Under the pieces are notes generated by a model. That model was not told where the DNA came from. It worked only from the letters and a program-made list of their open reading frames with translations, and did not search any database. Made by a program: the position numbers and the translations under genes. Positions 13,285-26,122 of a DNA stretch of 64,000 bases are shown one piece after another. Source of the stretch: Cristatella mucedo. Lineage: Eukaryota; Bryozoa; Phylactolaemata; Cristatellidae. Position 1 is the first letter of the stretch, and each line of letters begins with the position of its first letter. Location of the stretch: positions 646,001 to 710,000 of the forward strand of contig WPIO01000122.1 in NCBI GenBank assembly GCA_009760855.2. The letters run 5' to 3'.

Positions 13285-14222
13285 GTGCCAGTGCATTTGA
13301 TGCATGGACTGATGACATCCGCACATGGATGGCAGCAACGTTTCTTAAACTAAACTATGATAAAACTGTGTTACTAGTCATGGGCAAACCCAGAGTGATT
13401 CAGAAAATGGAAAGGCTGAGGCTCAAAATTGGCTCTGACAGCATGTCTCCTGTTGAATCAGATCAAAATATAGGTGTCATGTTCCGAAGTAACCTCTCGT
13501 TAGATGACCGCATCAGTTCCACAATCAAGTCTGCCTACTTTCAGATACATAACATTGCTAAAATTTGAGCTTTCTAGATAAGGATGCCACGTCGAAGTTG
13601 GCCCAACATTTGTTAAATTTCTTCTTAACTTCTGCAACTCACTGCTTGCTGGCCTACCGGCATGTGCGATGAAGCGGTTGCAGATGGTGCAAAACTCCTC
13701 AGCTTGTCCTGACTGTCATGAGCTTCGCAGTAGCCACATTACACCACTTCTCAGCGACCTGTACAGGCTGTCAGTCTAGCAACGGATTGACCCTAACGTT
13801 TTGTCGCTCAGTTTTAGGTCACTTCATTCCTCGACTCCAGCCTATCTCTTAAATCTACTCCCCGACAAGGCCAAGCATCGCACCAACTACTTTTCGTAAT
13901 GCAACAGCTTACGGATACCTTGTACACATCTAAAATCCTTTGGAGACCATGCATTTAGTTAGTATGGTCCCAAAGCCTGGAACTCACTCCCGACTTGCGT
14001 CAGAACATTCCCTGACTTGACCACATTTCGAAAGAACTTAAAAATGCACCTATTTAGAACAACATTCAGTGGGTTCTTGTGATTCGTCCTTCATGTGCTT
14101 ATGAGTGAGGACACTGTGCATGCTGCCACTAACAACACTTGCATGTTGACCTTGTGCATGTCATATATAACCATATTATTGTTTATTTGCAGCAAATTTA
14201 AAGTGCCTAGACACCCTAAACC
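13285..14222 (+). pseudogene. LINE-A reverse transcriptase 3' half and tail
   Basis: Encodes, after a decayed TDDIRTWMA segment, a clean 79-codon stretch: FLKLNYDKTVLLVMGKP, then KMERLRLKIGSDS, SPVESDQNIGVMF, and LSLDDRISSTIKSAYFQIHN. This is the thumb and post-active-site region of a CR1/L2-like enzyme. Beyond 13568 stops accumulate, but the LADLHWL/KQRIDFKVLSL equivalents and the closing LFRTTFSGFL remain readable to about 14080. The 3' UTR with its GTGCATG motifs follows, and the tail stops in the middle of its hairpin at 14222, where LINE-B sequence takes over. Confidence 0.8.
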
Positions 14223-15105
14223 GAACTGCAGCTCATAGGACACCCAAAGTATGCTGCTGGATTCAAAGGCTTTTCTCTTCTAATAGACGATGCTGTTGTG
14301 CGACTATCACCACGTGCTCGAAATGTAGGTGCCTTTTTTGACACCTGCTTCATTTTAAAAGCTTCATTCAGAAGATTGCTTCTAGAGCTAGCTGTCACGT
14401 CCGATCTCTGTCCAAGATTAGGAGCTGTCTTTCACAATGACTTGCAAAAATTTAACTAGCTCGTCTTGATGACTGTAATTATCTTTTGGCTTGACTTCTA
14501 AAGAAAGCAATAGGCCACTGCAGCTGAGTACGATTATGGCTGCAAGGCCATTTGCCAAGTATCAGAGGTTTGAGCACGCGTCTCCTTCGCTAAAAGAGCT
14601 AGGATGGATGCCGGTTGAGCAACGGGTACAGAGCACAGTTCCTTAGCTACCCACAAGGCCCGCCATGGCTTCGCTCCTTCGTACCTAGCTGAACTACTGC
14701 ACCAGTTTCAACCTCTTCGCGCCCTCAGATCCAGTGTGGACAATACATGAGTGCTTCAATTCTTCAGCTGGATGACCATTGGCGACAGAAGCTTCAGCTC
14801 TGGAGGTTCTAAACTGTGGAACTCACTTCCACAATTCTTATGCAATGACATCTACTCTCCTGCTGCCGATTAGAGGTCCATCTTTTCAGCTGCCCTGACC
14901 TGCAACCTCCATGTTACTCACTACCTCAATTGCTCTCCTGACTCTGCTATGCTTCACACTTTCTCTTTGTTGCGTGAGACGAAGTCTGTGGGCTACCGAA
15001 TGCGTACCGAAAGCCGCTTAGGCCGTGAGTGCGCTATACAAAACTCTCCTGCGTAACACCCAAATGGTCTTTATGACTTTGTGGAGTTACAGACGGTGAT
15101 CATTA
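14223..15105 (+). pseudogene. LINE-B reverse transcriptase C-terminal region
   Basis: Same gene order as the copy at 9785-10640, with a ghpKYAAGFKGFSLLIDDAVVR-like entry, then RARNVGAFFDTCFILKASFR. The C-terminal region contains QFQPLRALRSSVDN, DRSFSSGGSKLWNSLPQFL, and a VGYRMRTESRLGRECAIQNSPA ending at a TAA near 15056. Frameshifts and stops break it. The 3' end carries the ggagttacagacgg motif. It directly abuts the truncated LINE-A tail, so one element ends exactly where the other starts. Confidence 0.75.
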
Positions 15106-17754
15106 CTTCTCATTACATTACACCGAAATGCTATCAAAACGCTATATGCACGCGTGCGTGTGTGCCTGGCTGCTAATTGACGGAACTCTGGTATCGGGAC
15201 ATTTGGCATTCACCCGCTGCAGTCTGTATCTCCGTCTACGAGACGCCGGCAGCTAGTAGCCTCGCCTCTCTCCTTGAGTCCGCCACCCCTTACAATGTCT
15301 CTACTTCGGACGCCGCTCGGCCGTTCAACTTTCCCCGTGGCCTTCCGCGTGGCCAGCAGCGACTAATCTCGGGCACCGTGGTACTAAGCGTAGGCCGCAC
15401 CATCGACCCTATGACGGACCGCTTGCAGACCACTGACTCGCGGAGGACTCATGTTCTCGTCAAAGTTGCTGGTCTCTCAACGGACACCTTGCCGAAGCTT
15501 GATATCGTCAGGGACCCTACCTTGGAAAAAATAACAGGCGCGGCTTCTTCACAGCAGCATAGACATTGAAAGTCGCATGCGTCTTCGACGCAGCCTCTAG
15601 TGAAGGTAGTGCTGCCGCCTGTACAAAACCTGCGACAGCGACGCGGCCCCTTTGCCGCATTCAATGTCAGAGCCGCCTTGCGGATTGCTCTACAGGCCGC
15701 CTTTCATCATCTTACCTTTATTGACGTGGTCACTAATGTATCGTCAAATATGTTATCAATATTTCGGAAAGTGGCACAATTTCACTTACGATGTGCCCTT
15801 AACCAGAGCAAAAAGCTGGAAATCTACCCTACCCGGAATTATTTCCTCGACTTGGACGAAGAATTGCAGGGTAGTGAAGTCGTGCGTACAACCGTCAGTT
15901 TGTCTACATGAACACGTCAGTTAGAAGCCCCATTTCCCTTCACCACTGCTATCGGCAGAGGCTTTAATTTCAGCGTCGACTAATTGAGCTCGGTCTATCT
16001 AGCAGAAACAGCACAACTCAGTCTGGACGTCCGGATGTGTCTGGGCGGAATCTCCTGCATCGTGAAACTTGAGATCGGTTGATTGGACATGTTCTGACTA
16101 CTAGTTGAGCCATGTAGTTGCTTCCAAGTTTAAACTGACCAGTACTGAAATAAAACCATCGATTGTTGAGACCTTAGGCAAGGTTCTCAAAATGGGTGAT
16201 TTTTTTACTCTATTTAATGAATAGTATAGGTCATAGCTGTATAGCCGCCACTACTTAATGGATCGTAAGTTCATTTGTGTCGGCCGTGTCTTTGGAGTAT
16301 AAGCATGCTGTTATTTGGCAATTGGAATATAGGCATACTGAAAATCCAGACCCTACTAACAGTCATTCCAATATGTTTACATTGTGCATTTTTCTTTCAA
16401 CTGTATTATAACTATTGAAATTCTGCTTGCAATCCCCATTCTTTTAATCAGCCCTTACAGGATCAGTGTTGTCCCTAGAACCAGGTTTAGTTTGTAAGAG
16501 TACTATAGAAATGAAGGACTGTTATTAATTCCAATGCTGTTGTGATCTCTCCCTTTTCAGCTATTTGCCTTTTGACTCAAGTCCAACTTATATTCCACGG
16601 TGTGGCCGCCAGGCTAATACAAAATCCTACCGTCCCACGATGGCCTCCAGCTGAAAGAGTAAAACTAACATTTGTAATAATCTGGAACTTTCATGTACTG
16701 ACTGTTGTAAGAATGTCGAGATACTCAGAGCAATTGAAGATATCATGACTGTATTCGTATTTTCCGAACGAAAACCACAGCCGTGTTTTGAACACATGGT
16801 TGCACTCAGTGTACAGCGGCCGTATTTGTCTGTGATCAATAGATTTCACTAGAAAACTCGAAAGTGCATTGAGCTGGTGAGAGTTGCAAATAGGTGGATA
16901 ATGCTGTAGTGCAGTCGATTTATTGCAATATCGGTCATGCTCAGTGGTAGACATAGCCTTTATACATACGTCTAAGTGCAACGTAGAGTAGTTCTGGCTG
17001 ACATTTACAATAATAGAGGACTGCTAGCTTTTACTGCCATTATAACTGTAGGTGCTCATTCTTTAACTCGTTACTTAAATCAAATCCTAATGTCCGACTT
17101 AGTTCCTGAAAAATAAAGCATAAAAAGAAATTTCAAACAGCGTTAATTGATAGCTAGTTTTAATTTTTTGAGAACGCAAAAATGTGTGGGGAAATTGTAC
17201 GTGTATTTAACAATTGATTGCCATAACATTTTTAAACACACTTAACGAAAACACATTCGTCGCTTACGGTTGCTTACGGTGCAAATTATAATACATTACA
17301 CTTTTTTTATTTAAAGTAAATGGTTGGCATTATTTTTTGTAAGCGATAACTTTATTTTCTCTTAAAACCTGCTCTGGGGACTAGTGTTAGGCTAGGATAT
17401 TGTGCGAGCTTCACTTGTTTGATATTCGGTGTAACTTAACACTGCCTTTCGTGAATCCAATTGCCCTCGCATGTTTCTTGCATAGACGTTTTTGAAGGTC
17501 AATTGCGTATGCCGGACAAAAAGCCGCTGCATCTAATCAAGGCAATGCGAATATGTCTGCTTTCCATTTTCTAGTTTTGAGTTTGATCATGGGGAAATGC
17601 TATTGCCACTGCTACTCGTAAGCAGCACTTTTTGCCACTAGCTACCGTGCTATTGATCATGCTACAGTGTTGTCAATAACATTTTGGTTCAGATTTTGCG
17701 AACGATAAATAAACATATACGTTTTATCGGGAATATATACAGTATCCTATTTAT
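15106..17754. other. Unassigned; GC-richer patch 15180-15920
   Basis: A patch of about 700 bp is clearly GC-richer than its surroundings. It holds overlapping open frames on both strands: plus 15177-15569 (130 codons, first codon TTG) and 15600-15911 (103 codons, GTG), and minus 15449-15664. The proteins are rich in Ser, Arg and Thr, and I recognise no domain. It may be a decayed LTR-element fragment, but that is a guess from composition only. The remaining sequence is AT-rich and featureless. Confidence 0.35.
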
Positions 17755-18489
<735 letters not shown>

Positions 18490-19600
18490 TGCACTTAAAA
18501 AGTGCTACCAGAGAACTCAATCTCTTTCTCGGCTATTTACATTTGCTGCAAAGGGAAACGCGATTGTATTAATATCATGCTTGATAAACAACACGAATCA
18601 CTTGGTTAGGGCAGACATGCAGTGACAAGGTCACAGGGTCAGCATGTGACAGGTGACAGGGTCAGCATGCAAGTGTGGTTAGCGGCAGCATGCAAAGTGT
18701 CAGCACGCATTAGCATATGAACGGTGAATCACAGGGAACCACTAAATGCTATCCTAAATATGAGTGTTTTCAAGTTATTTTTAAGTGTGGCCAAGTCACT
18801 GGATGTTGTGAAGGAAGTCGGGAGTGAGTACCAGGCTTTCGGAGCATACGAACTAAAAGCACGGTCTCCTAAGCAATTGAGGTTTGTACGGGCATTGGTA
18901 AGCTGTTGGATTCCGAAAAGCATGTGGCACGATACTTATCCTCGTGTGGGAGTAAATCTATGAGATAGGCTGGAGCCAAAGAAAAAAGTGACCTTAAAGT
19001 GAGCGACAAAACCTTGAAGTCTATCCGTTGCTTAACTGATAGCCAGTGCAGGTCGGCGAGAAGTTGTGTGATGGGGCAACTGCGCCGCTCGCCACAGACA
19101 AGCCTAGCTGCAGAATTTTGCACCAGTTGTAAGGCCTGATCGCACATGCCGGTTGGCCAGCAGTGAGCTACAGAAGTCAAGACGGGATGTCGCAAATACA
19201 TGGACCAACTTAGACGTGCTATTGTTGTTTAAACAAGACCAAATTGTAGCAATTTTATGTATGCGAAAGTAGGCAGACTTGATTGAGGTGCAGATGGGGT
19301 CGTCTAGCGAGAGATCACTTTGGAACATGACACCTAGATTTCGAACTGATTCAACGGGAGATATGCTGGAAGAGCCAATTTTGAGCGTTATCCGTTCCAA
19401 TTTCTTAATCAAACTGGGTTTGCCCATAACTAATAAGTTATTTTTATCATCGTTCAGTTCAAGAAATTTTTCTGCCATGTATGTTAGGATGTTATCAATA
19501 CATGCAGCAAGGGAGTTGAGAGAATTTGAGGTGCTCGAAGGCTATGAGGGGTCAAAGCAAAGGTACAACCGAGTGTCATTCACATAGAATGGAAGCGTAC
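18490..19600 (-). pseudogene. LINE-A reverse transcriptase 3' half and tail
   Basis: Read on the reverse strand from about 19600. It begins with a degraded active-site block, FYVNDTRLYLCFDPS, where family members read YADD, so the second catalytic aspartates are altered. Then come FLELNDDKNNLLVMGKP, RITLKIGSSSISPVESVRNL, and LSLDD..C.SIKSAYFRIHKIA. A frame change leads to RLDFCSSLLA, LQLVQNSAARLVCGERRSC, LLADLHWLSVKQRIDFKVLSL, and finally LGDRAFSSYAPKAWYSLPTS up to FRIAFSGSL. The 3' UTR has repeated GGTCAGCATG motifs and ends in the hairpin tail at 18490-18560. It is a well-preserved but dead 5'-truncated copy. Confidence 0.85.
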
Positions 19601-20289
19601 ATCAGAAATGTAACTGAATATGAAGTGTACAATAGTCAACTGGCGCGGATAGTAATGGCGAATTACATTCACATTAGGCCACTACAGCTAAGCACTAAGT
19701 GTACGACGCCACCGGTAGGTGTGACGAGACGGTAGCTGCTCAATCAGTTGTTGCCTATGCCCTCACCTGCTCCTCTTTATCCGTGCTAAGCTATTGAGTA
19801 TCGCATGTCCTTCGTGCACGTGCATTCAGTTCAAAATATGCTGTACTGGCTCTTCTTGAGCGTTTCATCGCTTCAACGAATTTGAATGCATTCATCATGC
19901 AGCAATGCCCATCTGCTTACCTCACTCTTTTTAAGCCGCTATCATTGACCATCATTTTCTTGGCCACACGCTCTGTTTCTCTTAGACCACTATTTAAATA
20001 TTTTGTATTTTATTATAATTTGTATGATGTTTTTTTGGCCTAATTTATTTCCTCATTCATTTTAGGTGATAATAGCCCATCGGTGCTAAAAGAAGCGGTA
20101 GCCGCAGTTTTTGCTGGAAGCGCTGCACTTGAAGTGGTAGTCATAATTACGCATGCTTTTTCGAAAAGCAGATTCATCTATTTGACTTTAGCTCGTCTCT
20201 GTACAGTTTATGAGCTGTGTTTGGTTGTAAACGACCAACATCTCTCGCAGTGACTACAACCGCATTTGCAAAGTTAGCCTAAAATAAAT
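19601..20289. other. No gene recognised
   Basis: AT-rich, with only short chance frames. Nothing repeat-like stands out by eye. Confidence 0.4.
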
Positions 20290-20370
20290 AGCATTTTGCA
20301 GCAAATGTAAAGCGCCAATAAATATTTTGAGTTCTCTGAGGGCACTTTATCAAGCGCGTCATTATTATTA
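20290..20370 (+). repeat. Solo LINE-A tail
   Basis: The tail hairpin (AAAGCGCC with GGGCACTTT and the inner TTCTCT) is followed by ATT-type repeats. No coding part is attached. Confidence 0.8.
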
Positions 20371-20412
20371 TTAGTAGTAGTATTTCCATTCTTTAGCCAA
20401 CTATTTAGTTCT

Positions 20413-20592
20413 ACACACACACATATATATAAATACATATATATATATATATAATTCATTTATATAGCGCCCGAAGAGAACTTGATCTCTATTCAGGTGC
20501 TTCACATATGCCTCGGGGCTCGAGCCCATGACCTCAGTCAGACCTTGGTCGGGGCGAGCACCTTAACAGCTAGACCAAACCACCTCGGCATG
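20413..20592 (-). repeat. tRNA-derived SINE-1 with AT tail
   Basis: On the reverse strand the head has an A-box-like GGTCTAGCTGTTAAGG. It is followed by a B box, GGCTCGAGCCC, which differs from the pol III consensus GGTTCGANNCC at one position. The 3' part (AGAGATCAAGTTCTCT then GGGCGCTATATAAATG) resembles the LINE-A tail, and the element ends in an AT dinucleotide run. Related copies lie at 25740-25872, 48357-48490 and 48646-48785. Confidence 0.8.
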
Positions 20593-21419
20593 AGATGACC
20601 AACATGGCCAACGTGACAAGTTATAGGGTTAAACTTGCCTTTTAAAGTAATACGAGAATAAGTTATCCAATATACAGTCAAAGCCAGCCCCTTACCTGCT
20701 GTTTTGCGGCGCTCCTGCACATTGGCTCAGTAGGGTTTTGCATTCTAGCTAGATAGCATCGGATATTGAATCTCAAATTTATTATAATAAGCGGACTCGG
20801 AAGCTTAGGGTATATACTGTTCACTAATGACCTGATCTCAAATTGCACAACCTATTTTAAGATGAACACTTGTTCTCTCTAATTTCGCCTATTTTCTCCT
20901 TTACAGACGCGTAGATCTACTGCTGCACTGCGTGACTAGCTAAAAACCTAGCTCATTATCCTCACGACGTTTCTATCATCCTTTACTAATGCAACTGTTA
21001 GGCCGGTATTTCAGAAGGCAATGCAAGATATAGAGAAACGAATTAGGTTCCATCCAGTCATTTTCTATACTGGCGCTCCTTGCCAGGACGCTGAAATGAG
21101 TCGCGGCAGACCATCTGTACTACCGGTAAATTATATCAAACCTTTAAGCTAATACATTTATTTCCAGGCAGTAATTACAGCTAATCAACCAACTGAGTCG
21201 GTGCTACTAAAATTCAGCACTATTGCAAGTAGTGTTGCAAGTTCTGTACCTCCATAAAGGCACGCGGACATAGTGAATGGCAAGCTCCATAGTATTCTCT
21301 ACTCCATATTCCTTAACCAAAAAAACACTTCCTAGGTAAACGCAGATGCCATTCGACTTTCTCGTGTACTACAATGAGAATGCAAGAAGCATAGCTGAGT
21401 TAGGTGGGTAGTCGAGGAA
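20593..21419. other. No gene recognised
   Basis: Short frames only, with no motif. Confidence 0.4.
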
Positions 21420-21625
21420 GTGATTATCCCGGATAGACTGGTAAGATAAGCTGGAGGAGTTTATTCCATAGCCTTTGGCATGTAGTGCAAAGGCTATTGT
21501 CTCGAATTGTCTGTGGCCTTAGGCGCGGAATAGCTAATTTATTCTCTTTTGATGACCTGAGAGCCTGAATAAACTTTAAAAGGTGCAGCAGCTCACGTAG
21601 GTAAGAAGGCACCGAGCCATGGTTA
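21420..21625 (-). pseudogene. Diverged LINE-B-like C-terminal fragment
   Basis: The reverse translation reads NHGSVPSYLRELLHLLKF, then QALRSSKENKLAIPRLRP and RLWNKLLQL. This parallels the LINE-B order SYLAEL, ALRSSVDNKLAVPFLRL, RLWNSL. It is more diverged than the other copies and may belong to a sister subfamily. Confidence 0.6.
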
Positions 21626-21652
21626 GCCGCATGATTCAGAAAAGATTTATCG

Positions 21653-21846
21653 TACACACACGCGAGCGCACACACGCGCACATGCACACATATTCGAACA
21701 CACACGCACACACACGCACACACACACACACTCGGGTACCCACGCATTCATGCGAGCGCACACGCGCACATACCTGTGCATATGTACACACACACACACA
21801 CAGACACACACAGACACACACAGACACACACACACATATATATATA
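21653..21846. repeat. Compound (CA)n/(CG) microsatellite
   Basis: CACACA runs interrupted by CGAGCGCA, GACACA and a short AT end. The His/Thr and Cys/Val ORFs across it are artefacts. Confidence 0.95.
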
Positions 21847-24800
21847 TGTGCACGTTTACGCATCTATGCATGTATACATTATTTAGCGTGGCGTCCACAG
21901 AAAATCTGAAAAATAATATCTATTCACGTGAATCATATTCCCCTCTGGTGCTTCATCACACGACCTAAGTTGTCGAAAGCACCTTGCTCATCAGTCGCAT
22001 AGGCCTAATAGTTTTCGGACATGGGTAGAGTCCTCGTTCTAGCTATTATGAATCGAACAATAGGCATGCAATTATTCTGTCTACGTAAAAATTAAATTCG
22101 AAAGCACGTCATAGTAGGAGCTAAACAAACCGCTTTTCTGAGAACCTCTCACCTCCTGGGTATCGTTCACTATGTTTGATGTCATACATGGTTACAGGCT
22201 TGAGAGCTTGACATGGCATCGGCTAATTTGCATCTGAGGAGACCCTACGATACTTGATAACTCGGTCGATCTGGCATTGGTCAAGTTTTACCCTAATTTA
22301 TATTGATCTCTTTGATTATACTATTGACATCATGCATAATTCCAGTAATCATCTGATATTGACTCGTTTACAGCAAGTGCGAAGTGAATAGAATCAGATT
22401 AGAGTATCTGAGGGTACTCCATAATATATTAGTATTATTATTTGCATTAACTAGCACAATTGAGGTTTTAATTAATACGTAGATGACATCATCGTGCGTC
22501 AGCGACTATTGATTAGTTTTAGCCTTGTTTGAGCGATCTCCACAGTAAATTGAACTCTGTCAATTCCCTCCTACTTTGCATGCTTAATAATGCCACTTTT
22601 GGATGGCCACAAATTTACCTTAATTAAGTTACAGTAGTACAACTAACTGGTTATTAACAAACTTAAATTCACTCCACAACTTGAAACCTACCACTCAAAA
22701 TAAGGAAGTCTTACGGCCTAGGGCAATAGGTCACCTATAGGCAGTGCAAAAACTTTACAGCCAGGTTAGTCTGTCGTCAGCACCCTAATATCAGCATACA
22801 ATCACAATGAAAAAGGACCATGCCATAACAAAGTGACAGCGCCTGTAATGTAGTAACCAATACTTTACAACGTGAAGCTGCTGCGTGTTATTGATATATC
22901 AGTGAGAGGCTGTTTAGTATCGATGTTAAGTTAAATAACTTGGAATCCTAGATATCAATGCCTCACTTGAAAATTAATTATCTTCACTGGTCAGCAAGGC
23001 CTGTGCGAACCTATTTTTCTTGGCATAGGCGATGAGATAAAATACTGTAGACTACTTGGATAGAGTAAAACAGCCTGCTATTATTTAATTACTCAACAGT
23101 GTTTCACTAGAAAATGTTAGACTGATAAAGGCAAAGTAGCCACTACATAGAAAGTGCAAAATCTCACTTAACATCCATTCGTAGTTGTGCCAACTGTAAG
23201 TCACGTGTCTATATCTCAGAGAGCTAGTGAAAGAACATCGACTCTTCGATATATCTACTCATTTTGAAATTCCCGACGTCAGCATTAGTTAGGGATAAAA
23301 GAAAATTCTGAAAACCCCTGTTAAATCAGAGCTACAAGAGAATGCGAATGAGCGAAAATGAATGCACCGACCAAGCTGTATAGCCGGCGACCCAACAAAA
23401 AAGCCCAAGACAAAATAGCATCTGTAAAATAGCCTGCAAACAAAACAGCCCCAGACAAAATAGCTCCGCCAAACTAGCCCCGAAAAAGTATGCCCGACAA
23501 AAAAGTCGAGTAATTACAAGAATACATTTTCAAAGCGTGCCTATTGCCGTTAGATGATATTGACTAATCAATATGGGCCGGTAAGATTAAACTAAAATTA
23601 TGGCTAATAGAAAAATAAATAAATAGGAAAGGAAATTTTTATTAGCAGTACATTTTTTTAGTTATTTTTTTTCTTATGTAAAACTGGTTAGCACATTTTC
23701 ATTTTCAACCCTTTTGAATTAAAAACTTACAAAAAACCATATTTTCATTGTTGCAACGGAATATGTTTAGTTTTATAGACGAACGACACTAAAGGAGTTT
23801 TGTGTAAATATTCTTTTAGATATCATGGACGCTTCAGTTCCTAAATAAAGGCAGAGAATATACAGCTAACGAGTTTTCGAATGTGACACTTCTAGTTGCT
23901 AATATGTACCACATACCAGGTCGAATAATTAAAAATGATCACATGAAGGGCACTCACAAAATCTTTTAACATTTCAACGCAGCCTACCTTCTGTAAAATT
24001 AAACAATTCAATATTCACAAGCTTATATGAATATATTTAGGCTCTTTATACGATCGCATTAAATTTACAGACGAATGGAGAAACCTGTTTGCAACACTGA
24101 CGCATTATATGAGTCAAAGATGAAAGATTTTGATTCAAGAAATGATGATAGGTTGCAACTGGAAGAACGTGGTGACATTCAAAATTATGCACCAAGTTGG
24201 CAGCAATTTAAGAGTACTTATTTTGTTTAGCATGCGATACAGTGTGCAAGGATGTATACAATGACTCTCCAGGTTCCCCGAAAGAGCTGCTGCTAAGTTT
24301 TTTCTATTGAAACTGTACCCATAATTTGTAAAACCTGCAACGGAGCGCATACTTGATTTTTCATCACTCGCTGCTTCAAATAACGAATGCACTGGCCAAA
24401 ATAACATGTTTCGTAAAATTTGTGTAGCGAGTAAATGAATGTTACTCAAAAACCAATTTTTTAAGGATAACTGTTGTTAAATAACAGAACGAAGTTCTAA
24501 GCTCGAAGAGATAGCAGCGACCACTAACGTGTGCCCTCAGTATCAGCGGCTCTAACACATTTATCTTACAATATATAGGTTATGTAAATGAGGAATGGCC
24601 GTTGTTATATAAATACTGGATTGTTGGTCTGCCATATTGCATTGAAATGACAGAAGTTTTCATCAAGTCTGAGAAATTATTGCAACCACTTAAACCTGTT
24701 CCGAACCCACGAGTCACGGGTTGCACCCGCGGCTCTGGCGGGTCAGGGTACTCACGACAAATTGTAAATTGTATTCTAGTTCCTAATTAAAATTGTAAAC

Positions 24801-25739
24801 TGGACTAGAAATAGCATTTAACCGTTTGCGATAGAAAGACCGGAAAGGCAAGCATTTTGAATTAGTGTCGCTGAGCAATTTTACTTTTTGAAAGTCATCT
24901 AAGGTTTATAGTGGACGTGCTATATTAGGGCGTGTTGTTACTGCGTTATGGTGTTACTAACTGGCATGGTATTAGTGACTAAGTGAAAGTGCTTCCTCCC
25001 ATTCATATTTAAAATCCCAATAATTCTAATAGTTCTCTTACATATAAAGGCGTTATGGGTGTTACTTACTAGTTTTTTTAAGTGACATTAGGGATATATT
25101 TTCTTGTTTCCAAGCAGTACACTTTCTGTGCTTATAGGAATGTTTTATCTCGAGATATGTGATGAAATATATCTACGAAACAAGTTTGGATCACTGCATA
25201 GTAATGCTGAAATTTTAAATTGATTTTATTTTCAAATTATATAGGAAACGATTTGTGCTGCTATTATCACAGTACGGTTCTGGTCACAGTCAATGATTCT
25301 TTAGCAGTCAAATTGTTTTTGTTAGTAACTGGTAGTAGCAACCGAACTTTTGAAAACTGCCCTATAAAAGTCTTACCAGCCACGCTAAAAATCAATACAT
25401 ATGAACCAATATTGATTGTAAATTGAGTTATTTTTTAGACGTCCGTCAAAATGAATGGAAATGCATACTCTTTGGATTAGCTGACACGGCAGCTTTTGTT
25501 CATAGAGCAAGATCACTTTCGGCTATAGGCACTGTGCTGGTAGCAGGATGAGCAAAATATGAGCTTACTCTGTGCCAAAAGACGACGACTTAGCAACGCC
25601 GTATTAACAGCTGTGAGTACTTTTCCCAGTGTGGAACGTGAGCTCGATCTATAAACAGAAGGTGCCGTAGTAGCTATTTAGGTAAATTTAATTAAATTAC
25701 TAAATAAAGAGGTCCAATAACCCTTATTATATGTATTTT
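21847..25739. other. No gene recognised, apart from one small array
   Basis: AT-rich sequence with short chance frames. A weak LINE-tail-like piece lies at about 22370-22450. The only structured part is the array listed separately at 23382-23510. Confidence 0.45.
23382..23510. repeat. Degenerate tandem array of 14-16 nt units
   Basis: About eight head-to-tail units resemble GCCCCGACAAAATA, each with an invariant GC start and an A-rich end. The units differ at many positions and vary by 1-2 nt in length. Function and family are unknown. Confidence 0.75.
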
Positions 25740-25872
25740 ATTTGTATAGCACCATAGGAGAACTTAACCTCTATTGATGCACTTTAAATATGCCTCGGGG
25801 CTCGAGCCTACTAACTCAGCCATACCTTGGTCAGGGGAGTACCTTAACCAATGGACTAAACCAGCTCGGCTA
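25740..25872 (-). repeat. tRNA-derived SINE-1
   Basis: On the reverse strand an A-box-like GCTGGTTTAGTCCATTGG is followed by a B-box-like GGCTCGAGCCCC and the LINE-like tail (AGAGGTTAAGTTCTCCTATGG). This copy is older than the one at 20.5 kb. Confidence 0.75.
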
Positions 25873-26002
25873 AAAATAAAAGCCTCGTAATTATAGTCAT
25901 CAACGAATGGTGTAATTTTGTATGTCGTGTAAGTGTAGGGAAATTGACAGCTAAACGGATGAATTTGTAGTCTATCCTTTATTTTTCGCTTTCATTAATA
26001 GA

Positions 26003-26010
26003 TACACACA

Positions 26011-26096
<86 letters not shown>

Positions 26097-26122
26097 CACA
26101 CACAAATATATATATATATATA
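26003..26122. repeat. (CA)n then (AT)n microsatellite
   Basis: About 100 bp of CA dinucleotides with two AAC interruptions, then a short AT run. Confidence 0.97.

Noticed and set aside
15177-15924. GC-richer overlapping ORFs, considered as a retroelement or host exon
   Set aside because: Frames are open on both strands because of composition. No domain or splice signals were recognised.
21619-21968. His/Thr and Cys/Val-rich ORFs
   Set aside because: They are translations of the CA array; the cysteine-rich look is an artefact of GTGTGT.
24680-24760. tRNA-like GC-rich palindrome (ACCCACGAGTCACGGGTTGC)
   Set aside because: No A box, anticodon arm or acceptor pairing could be drawn.
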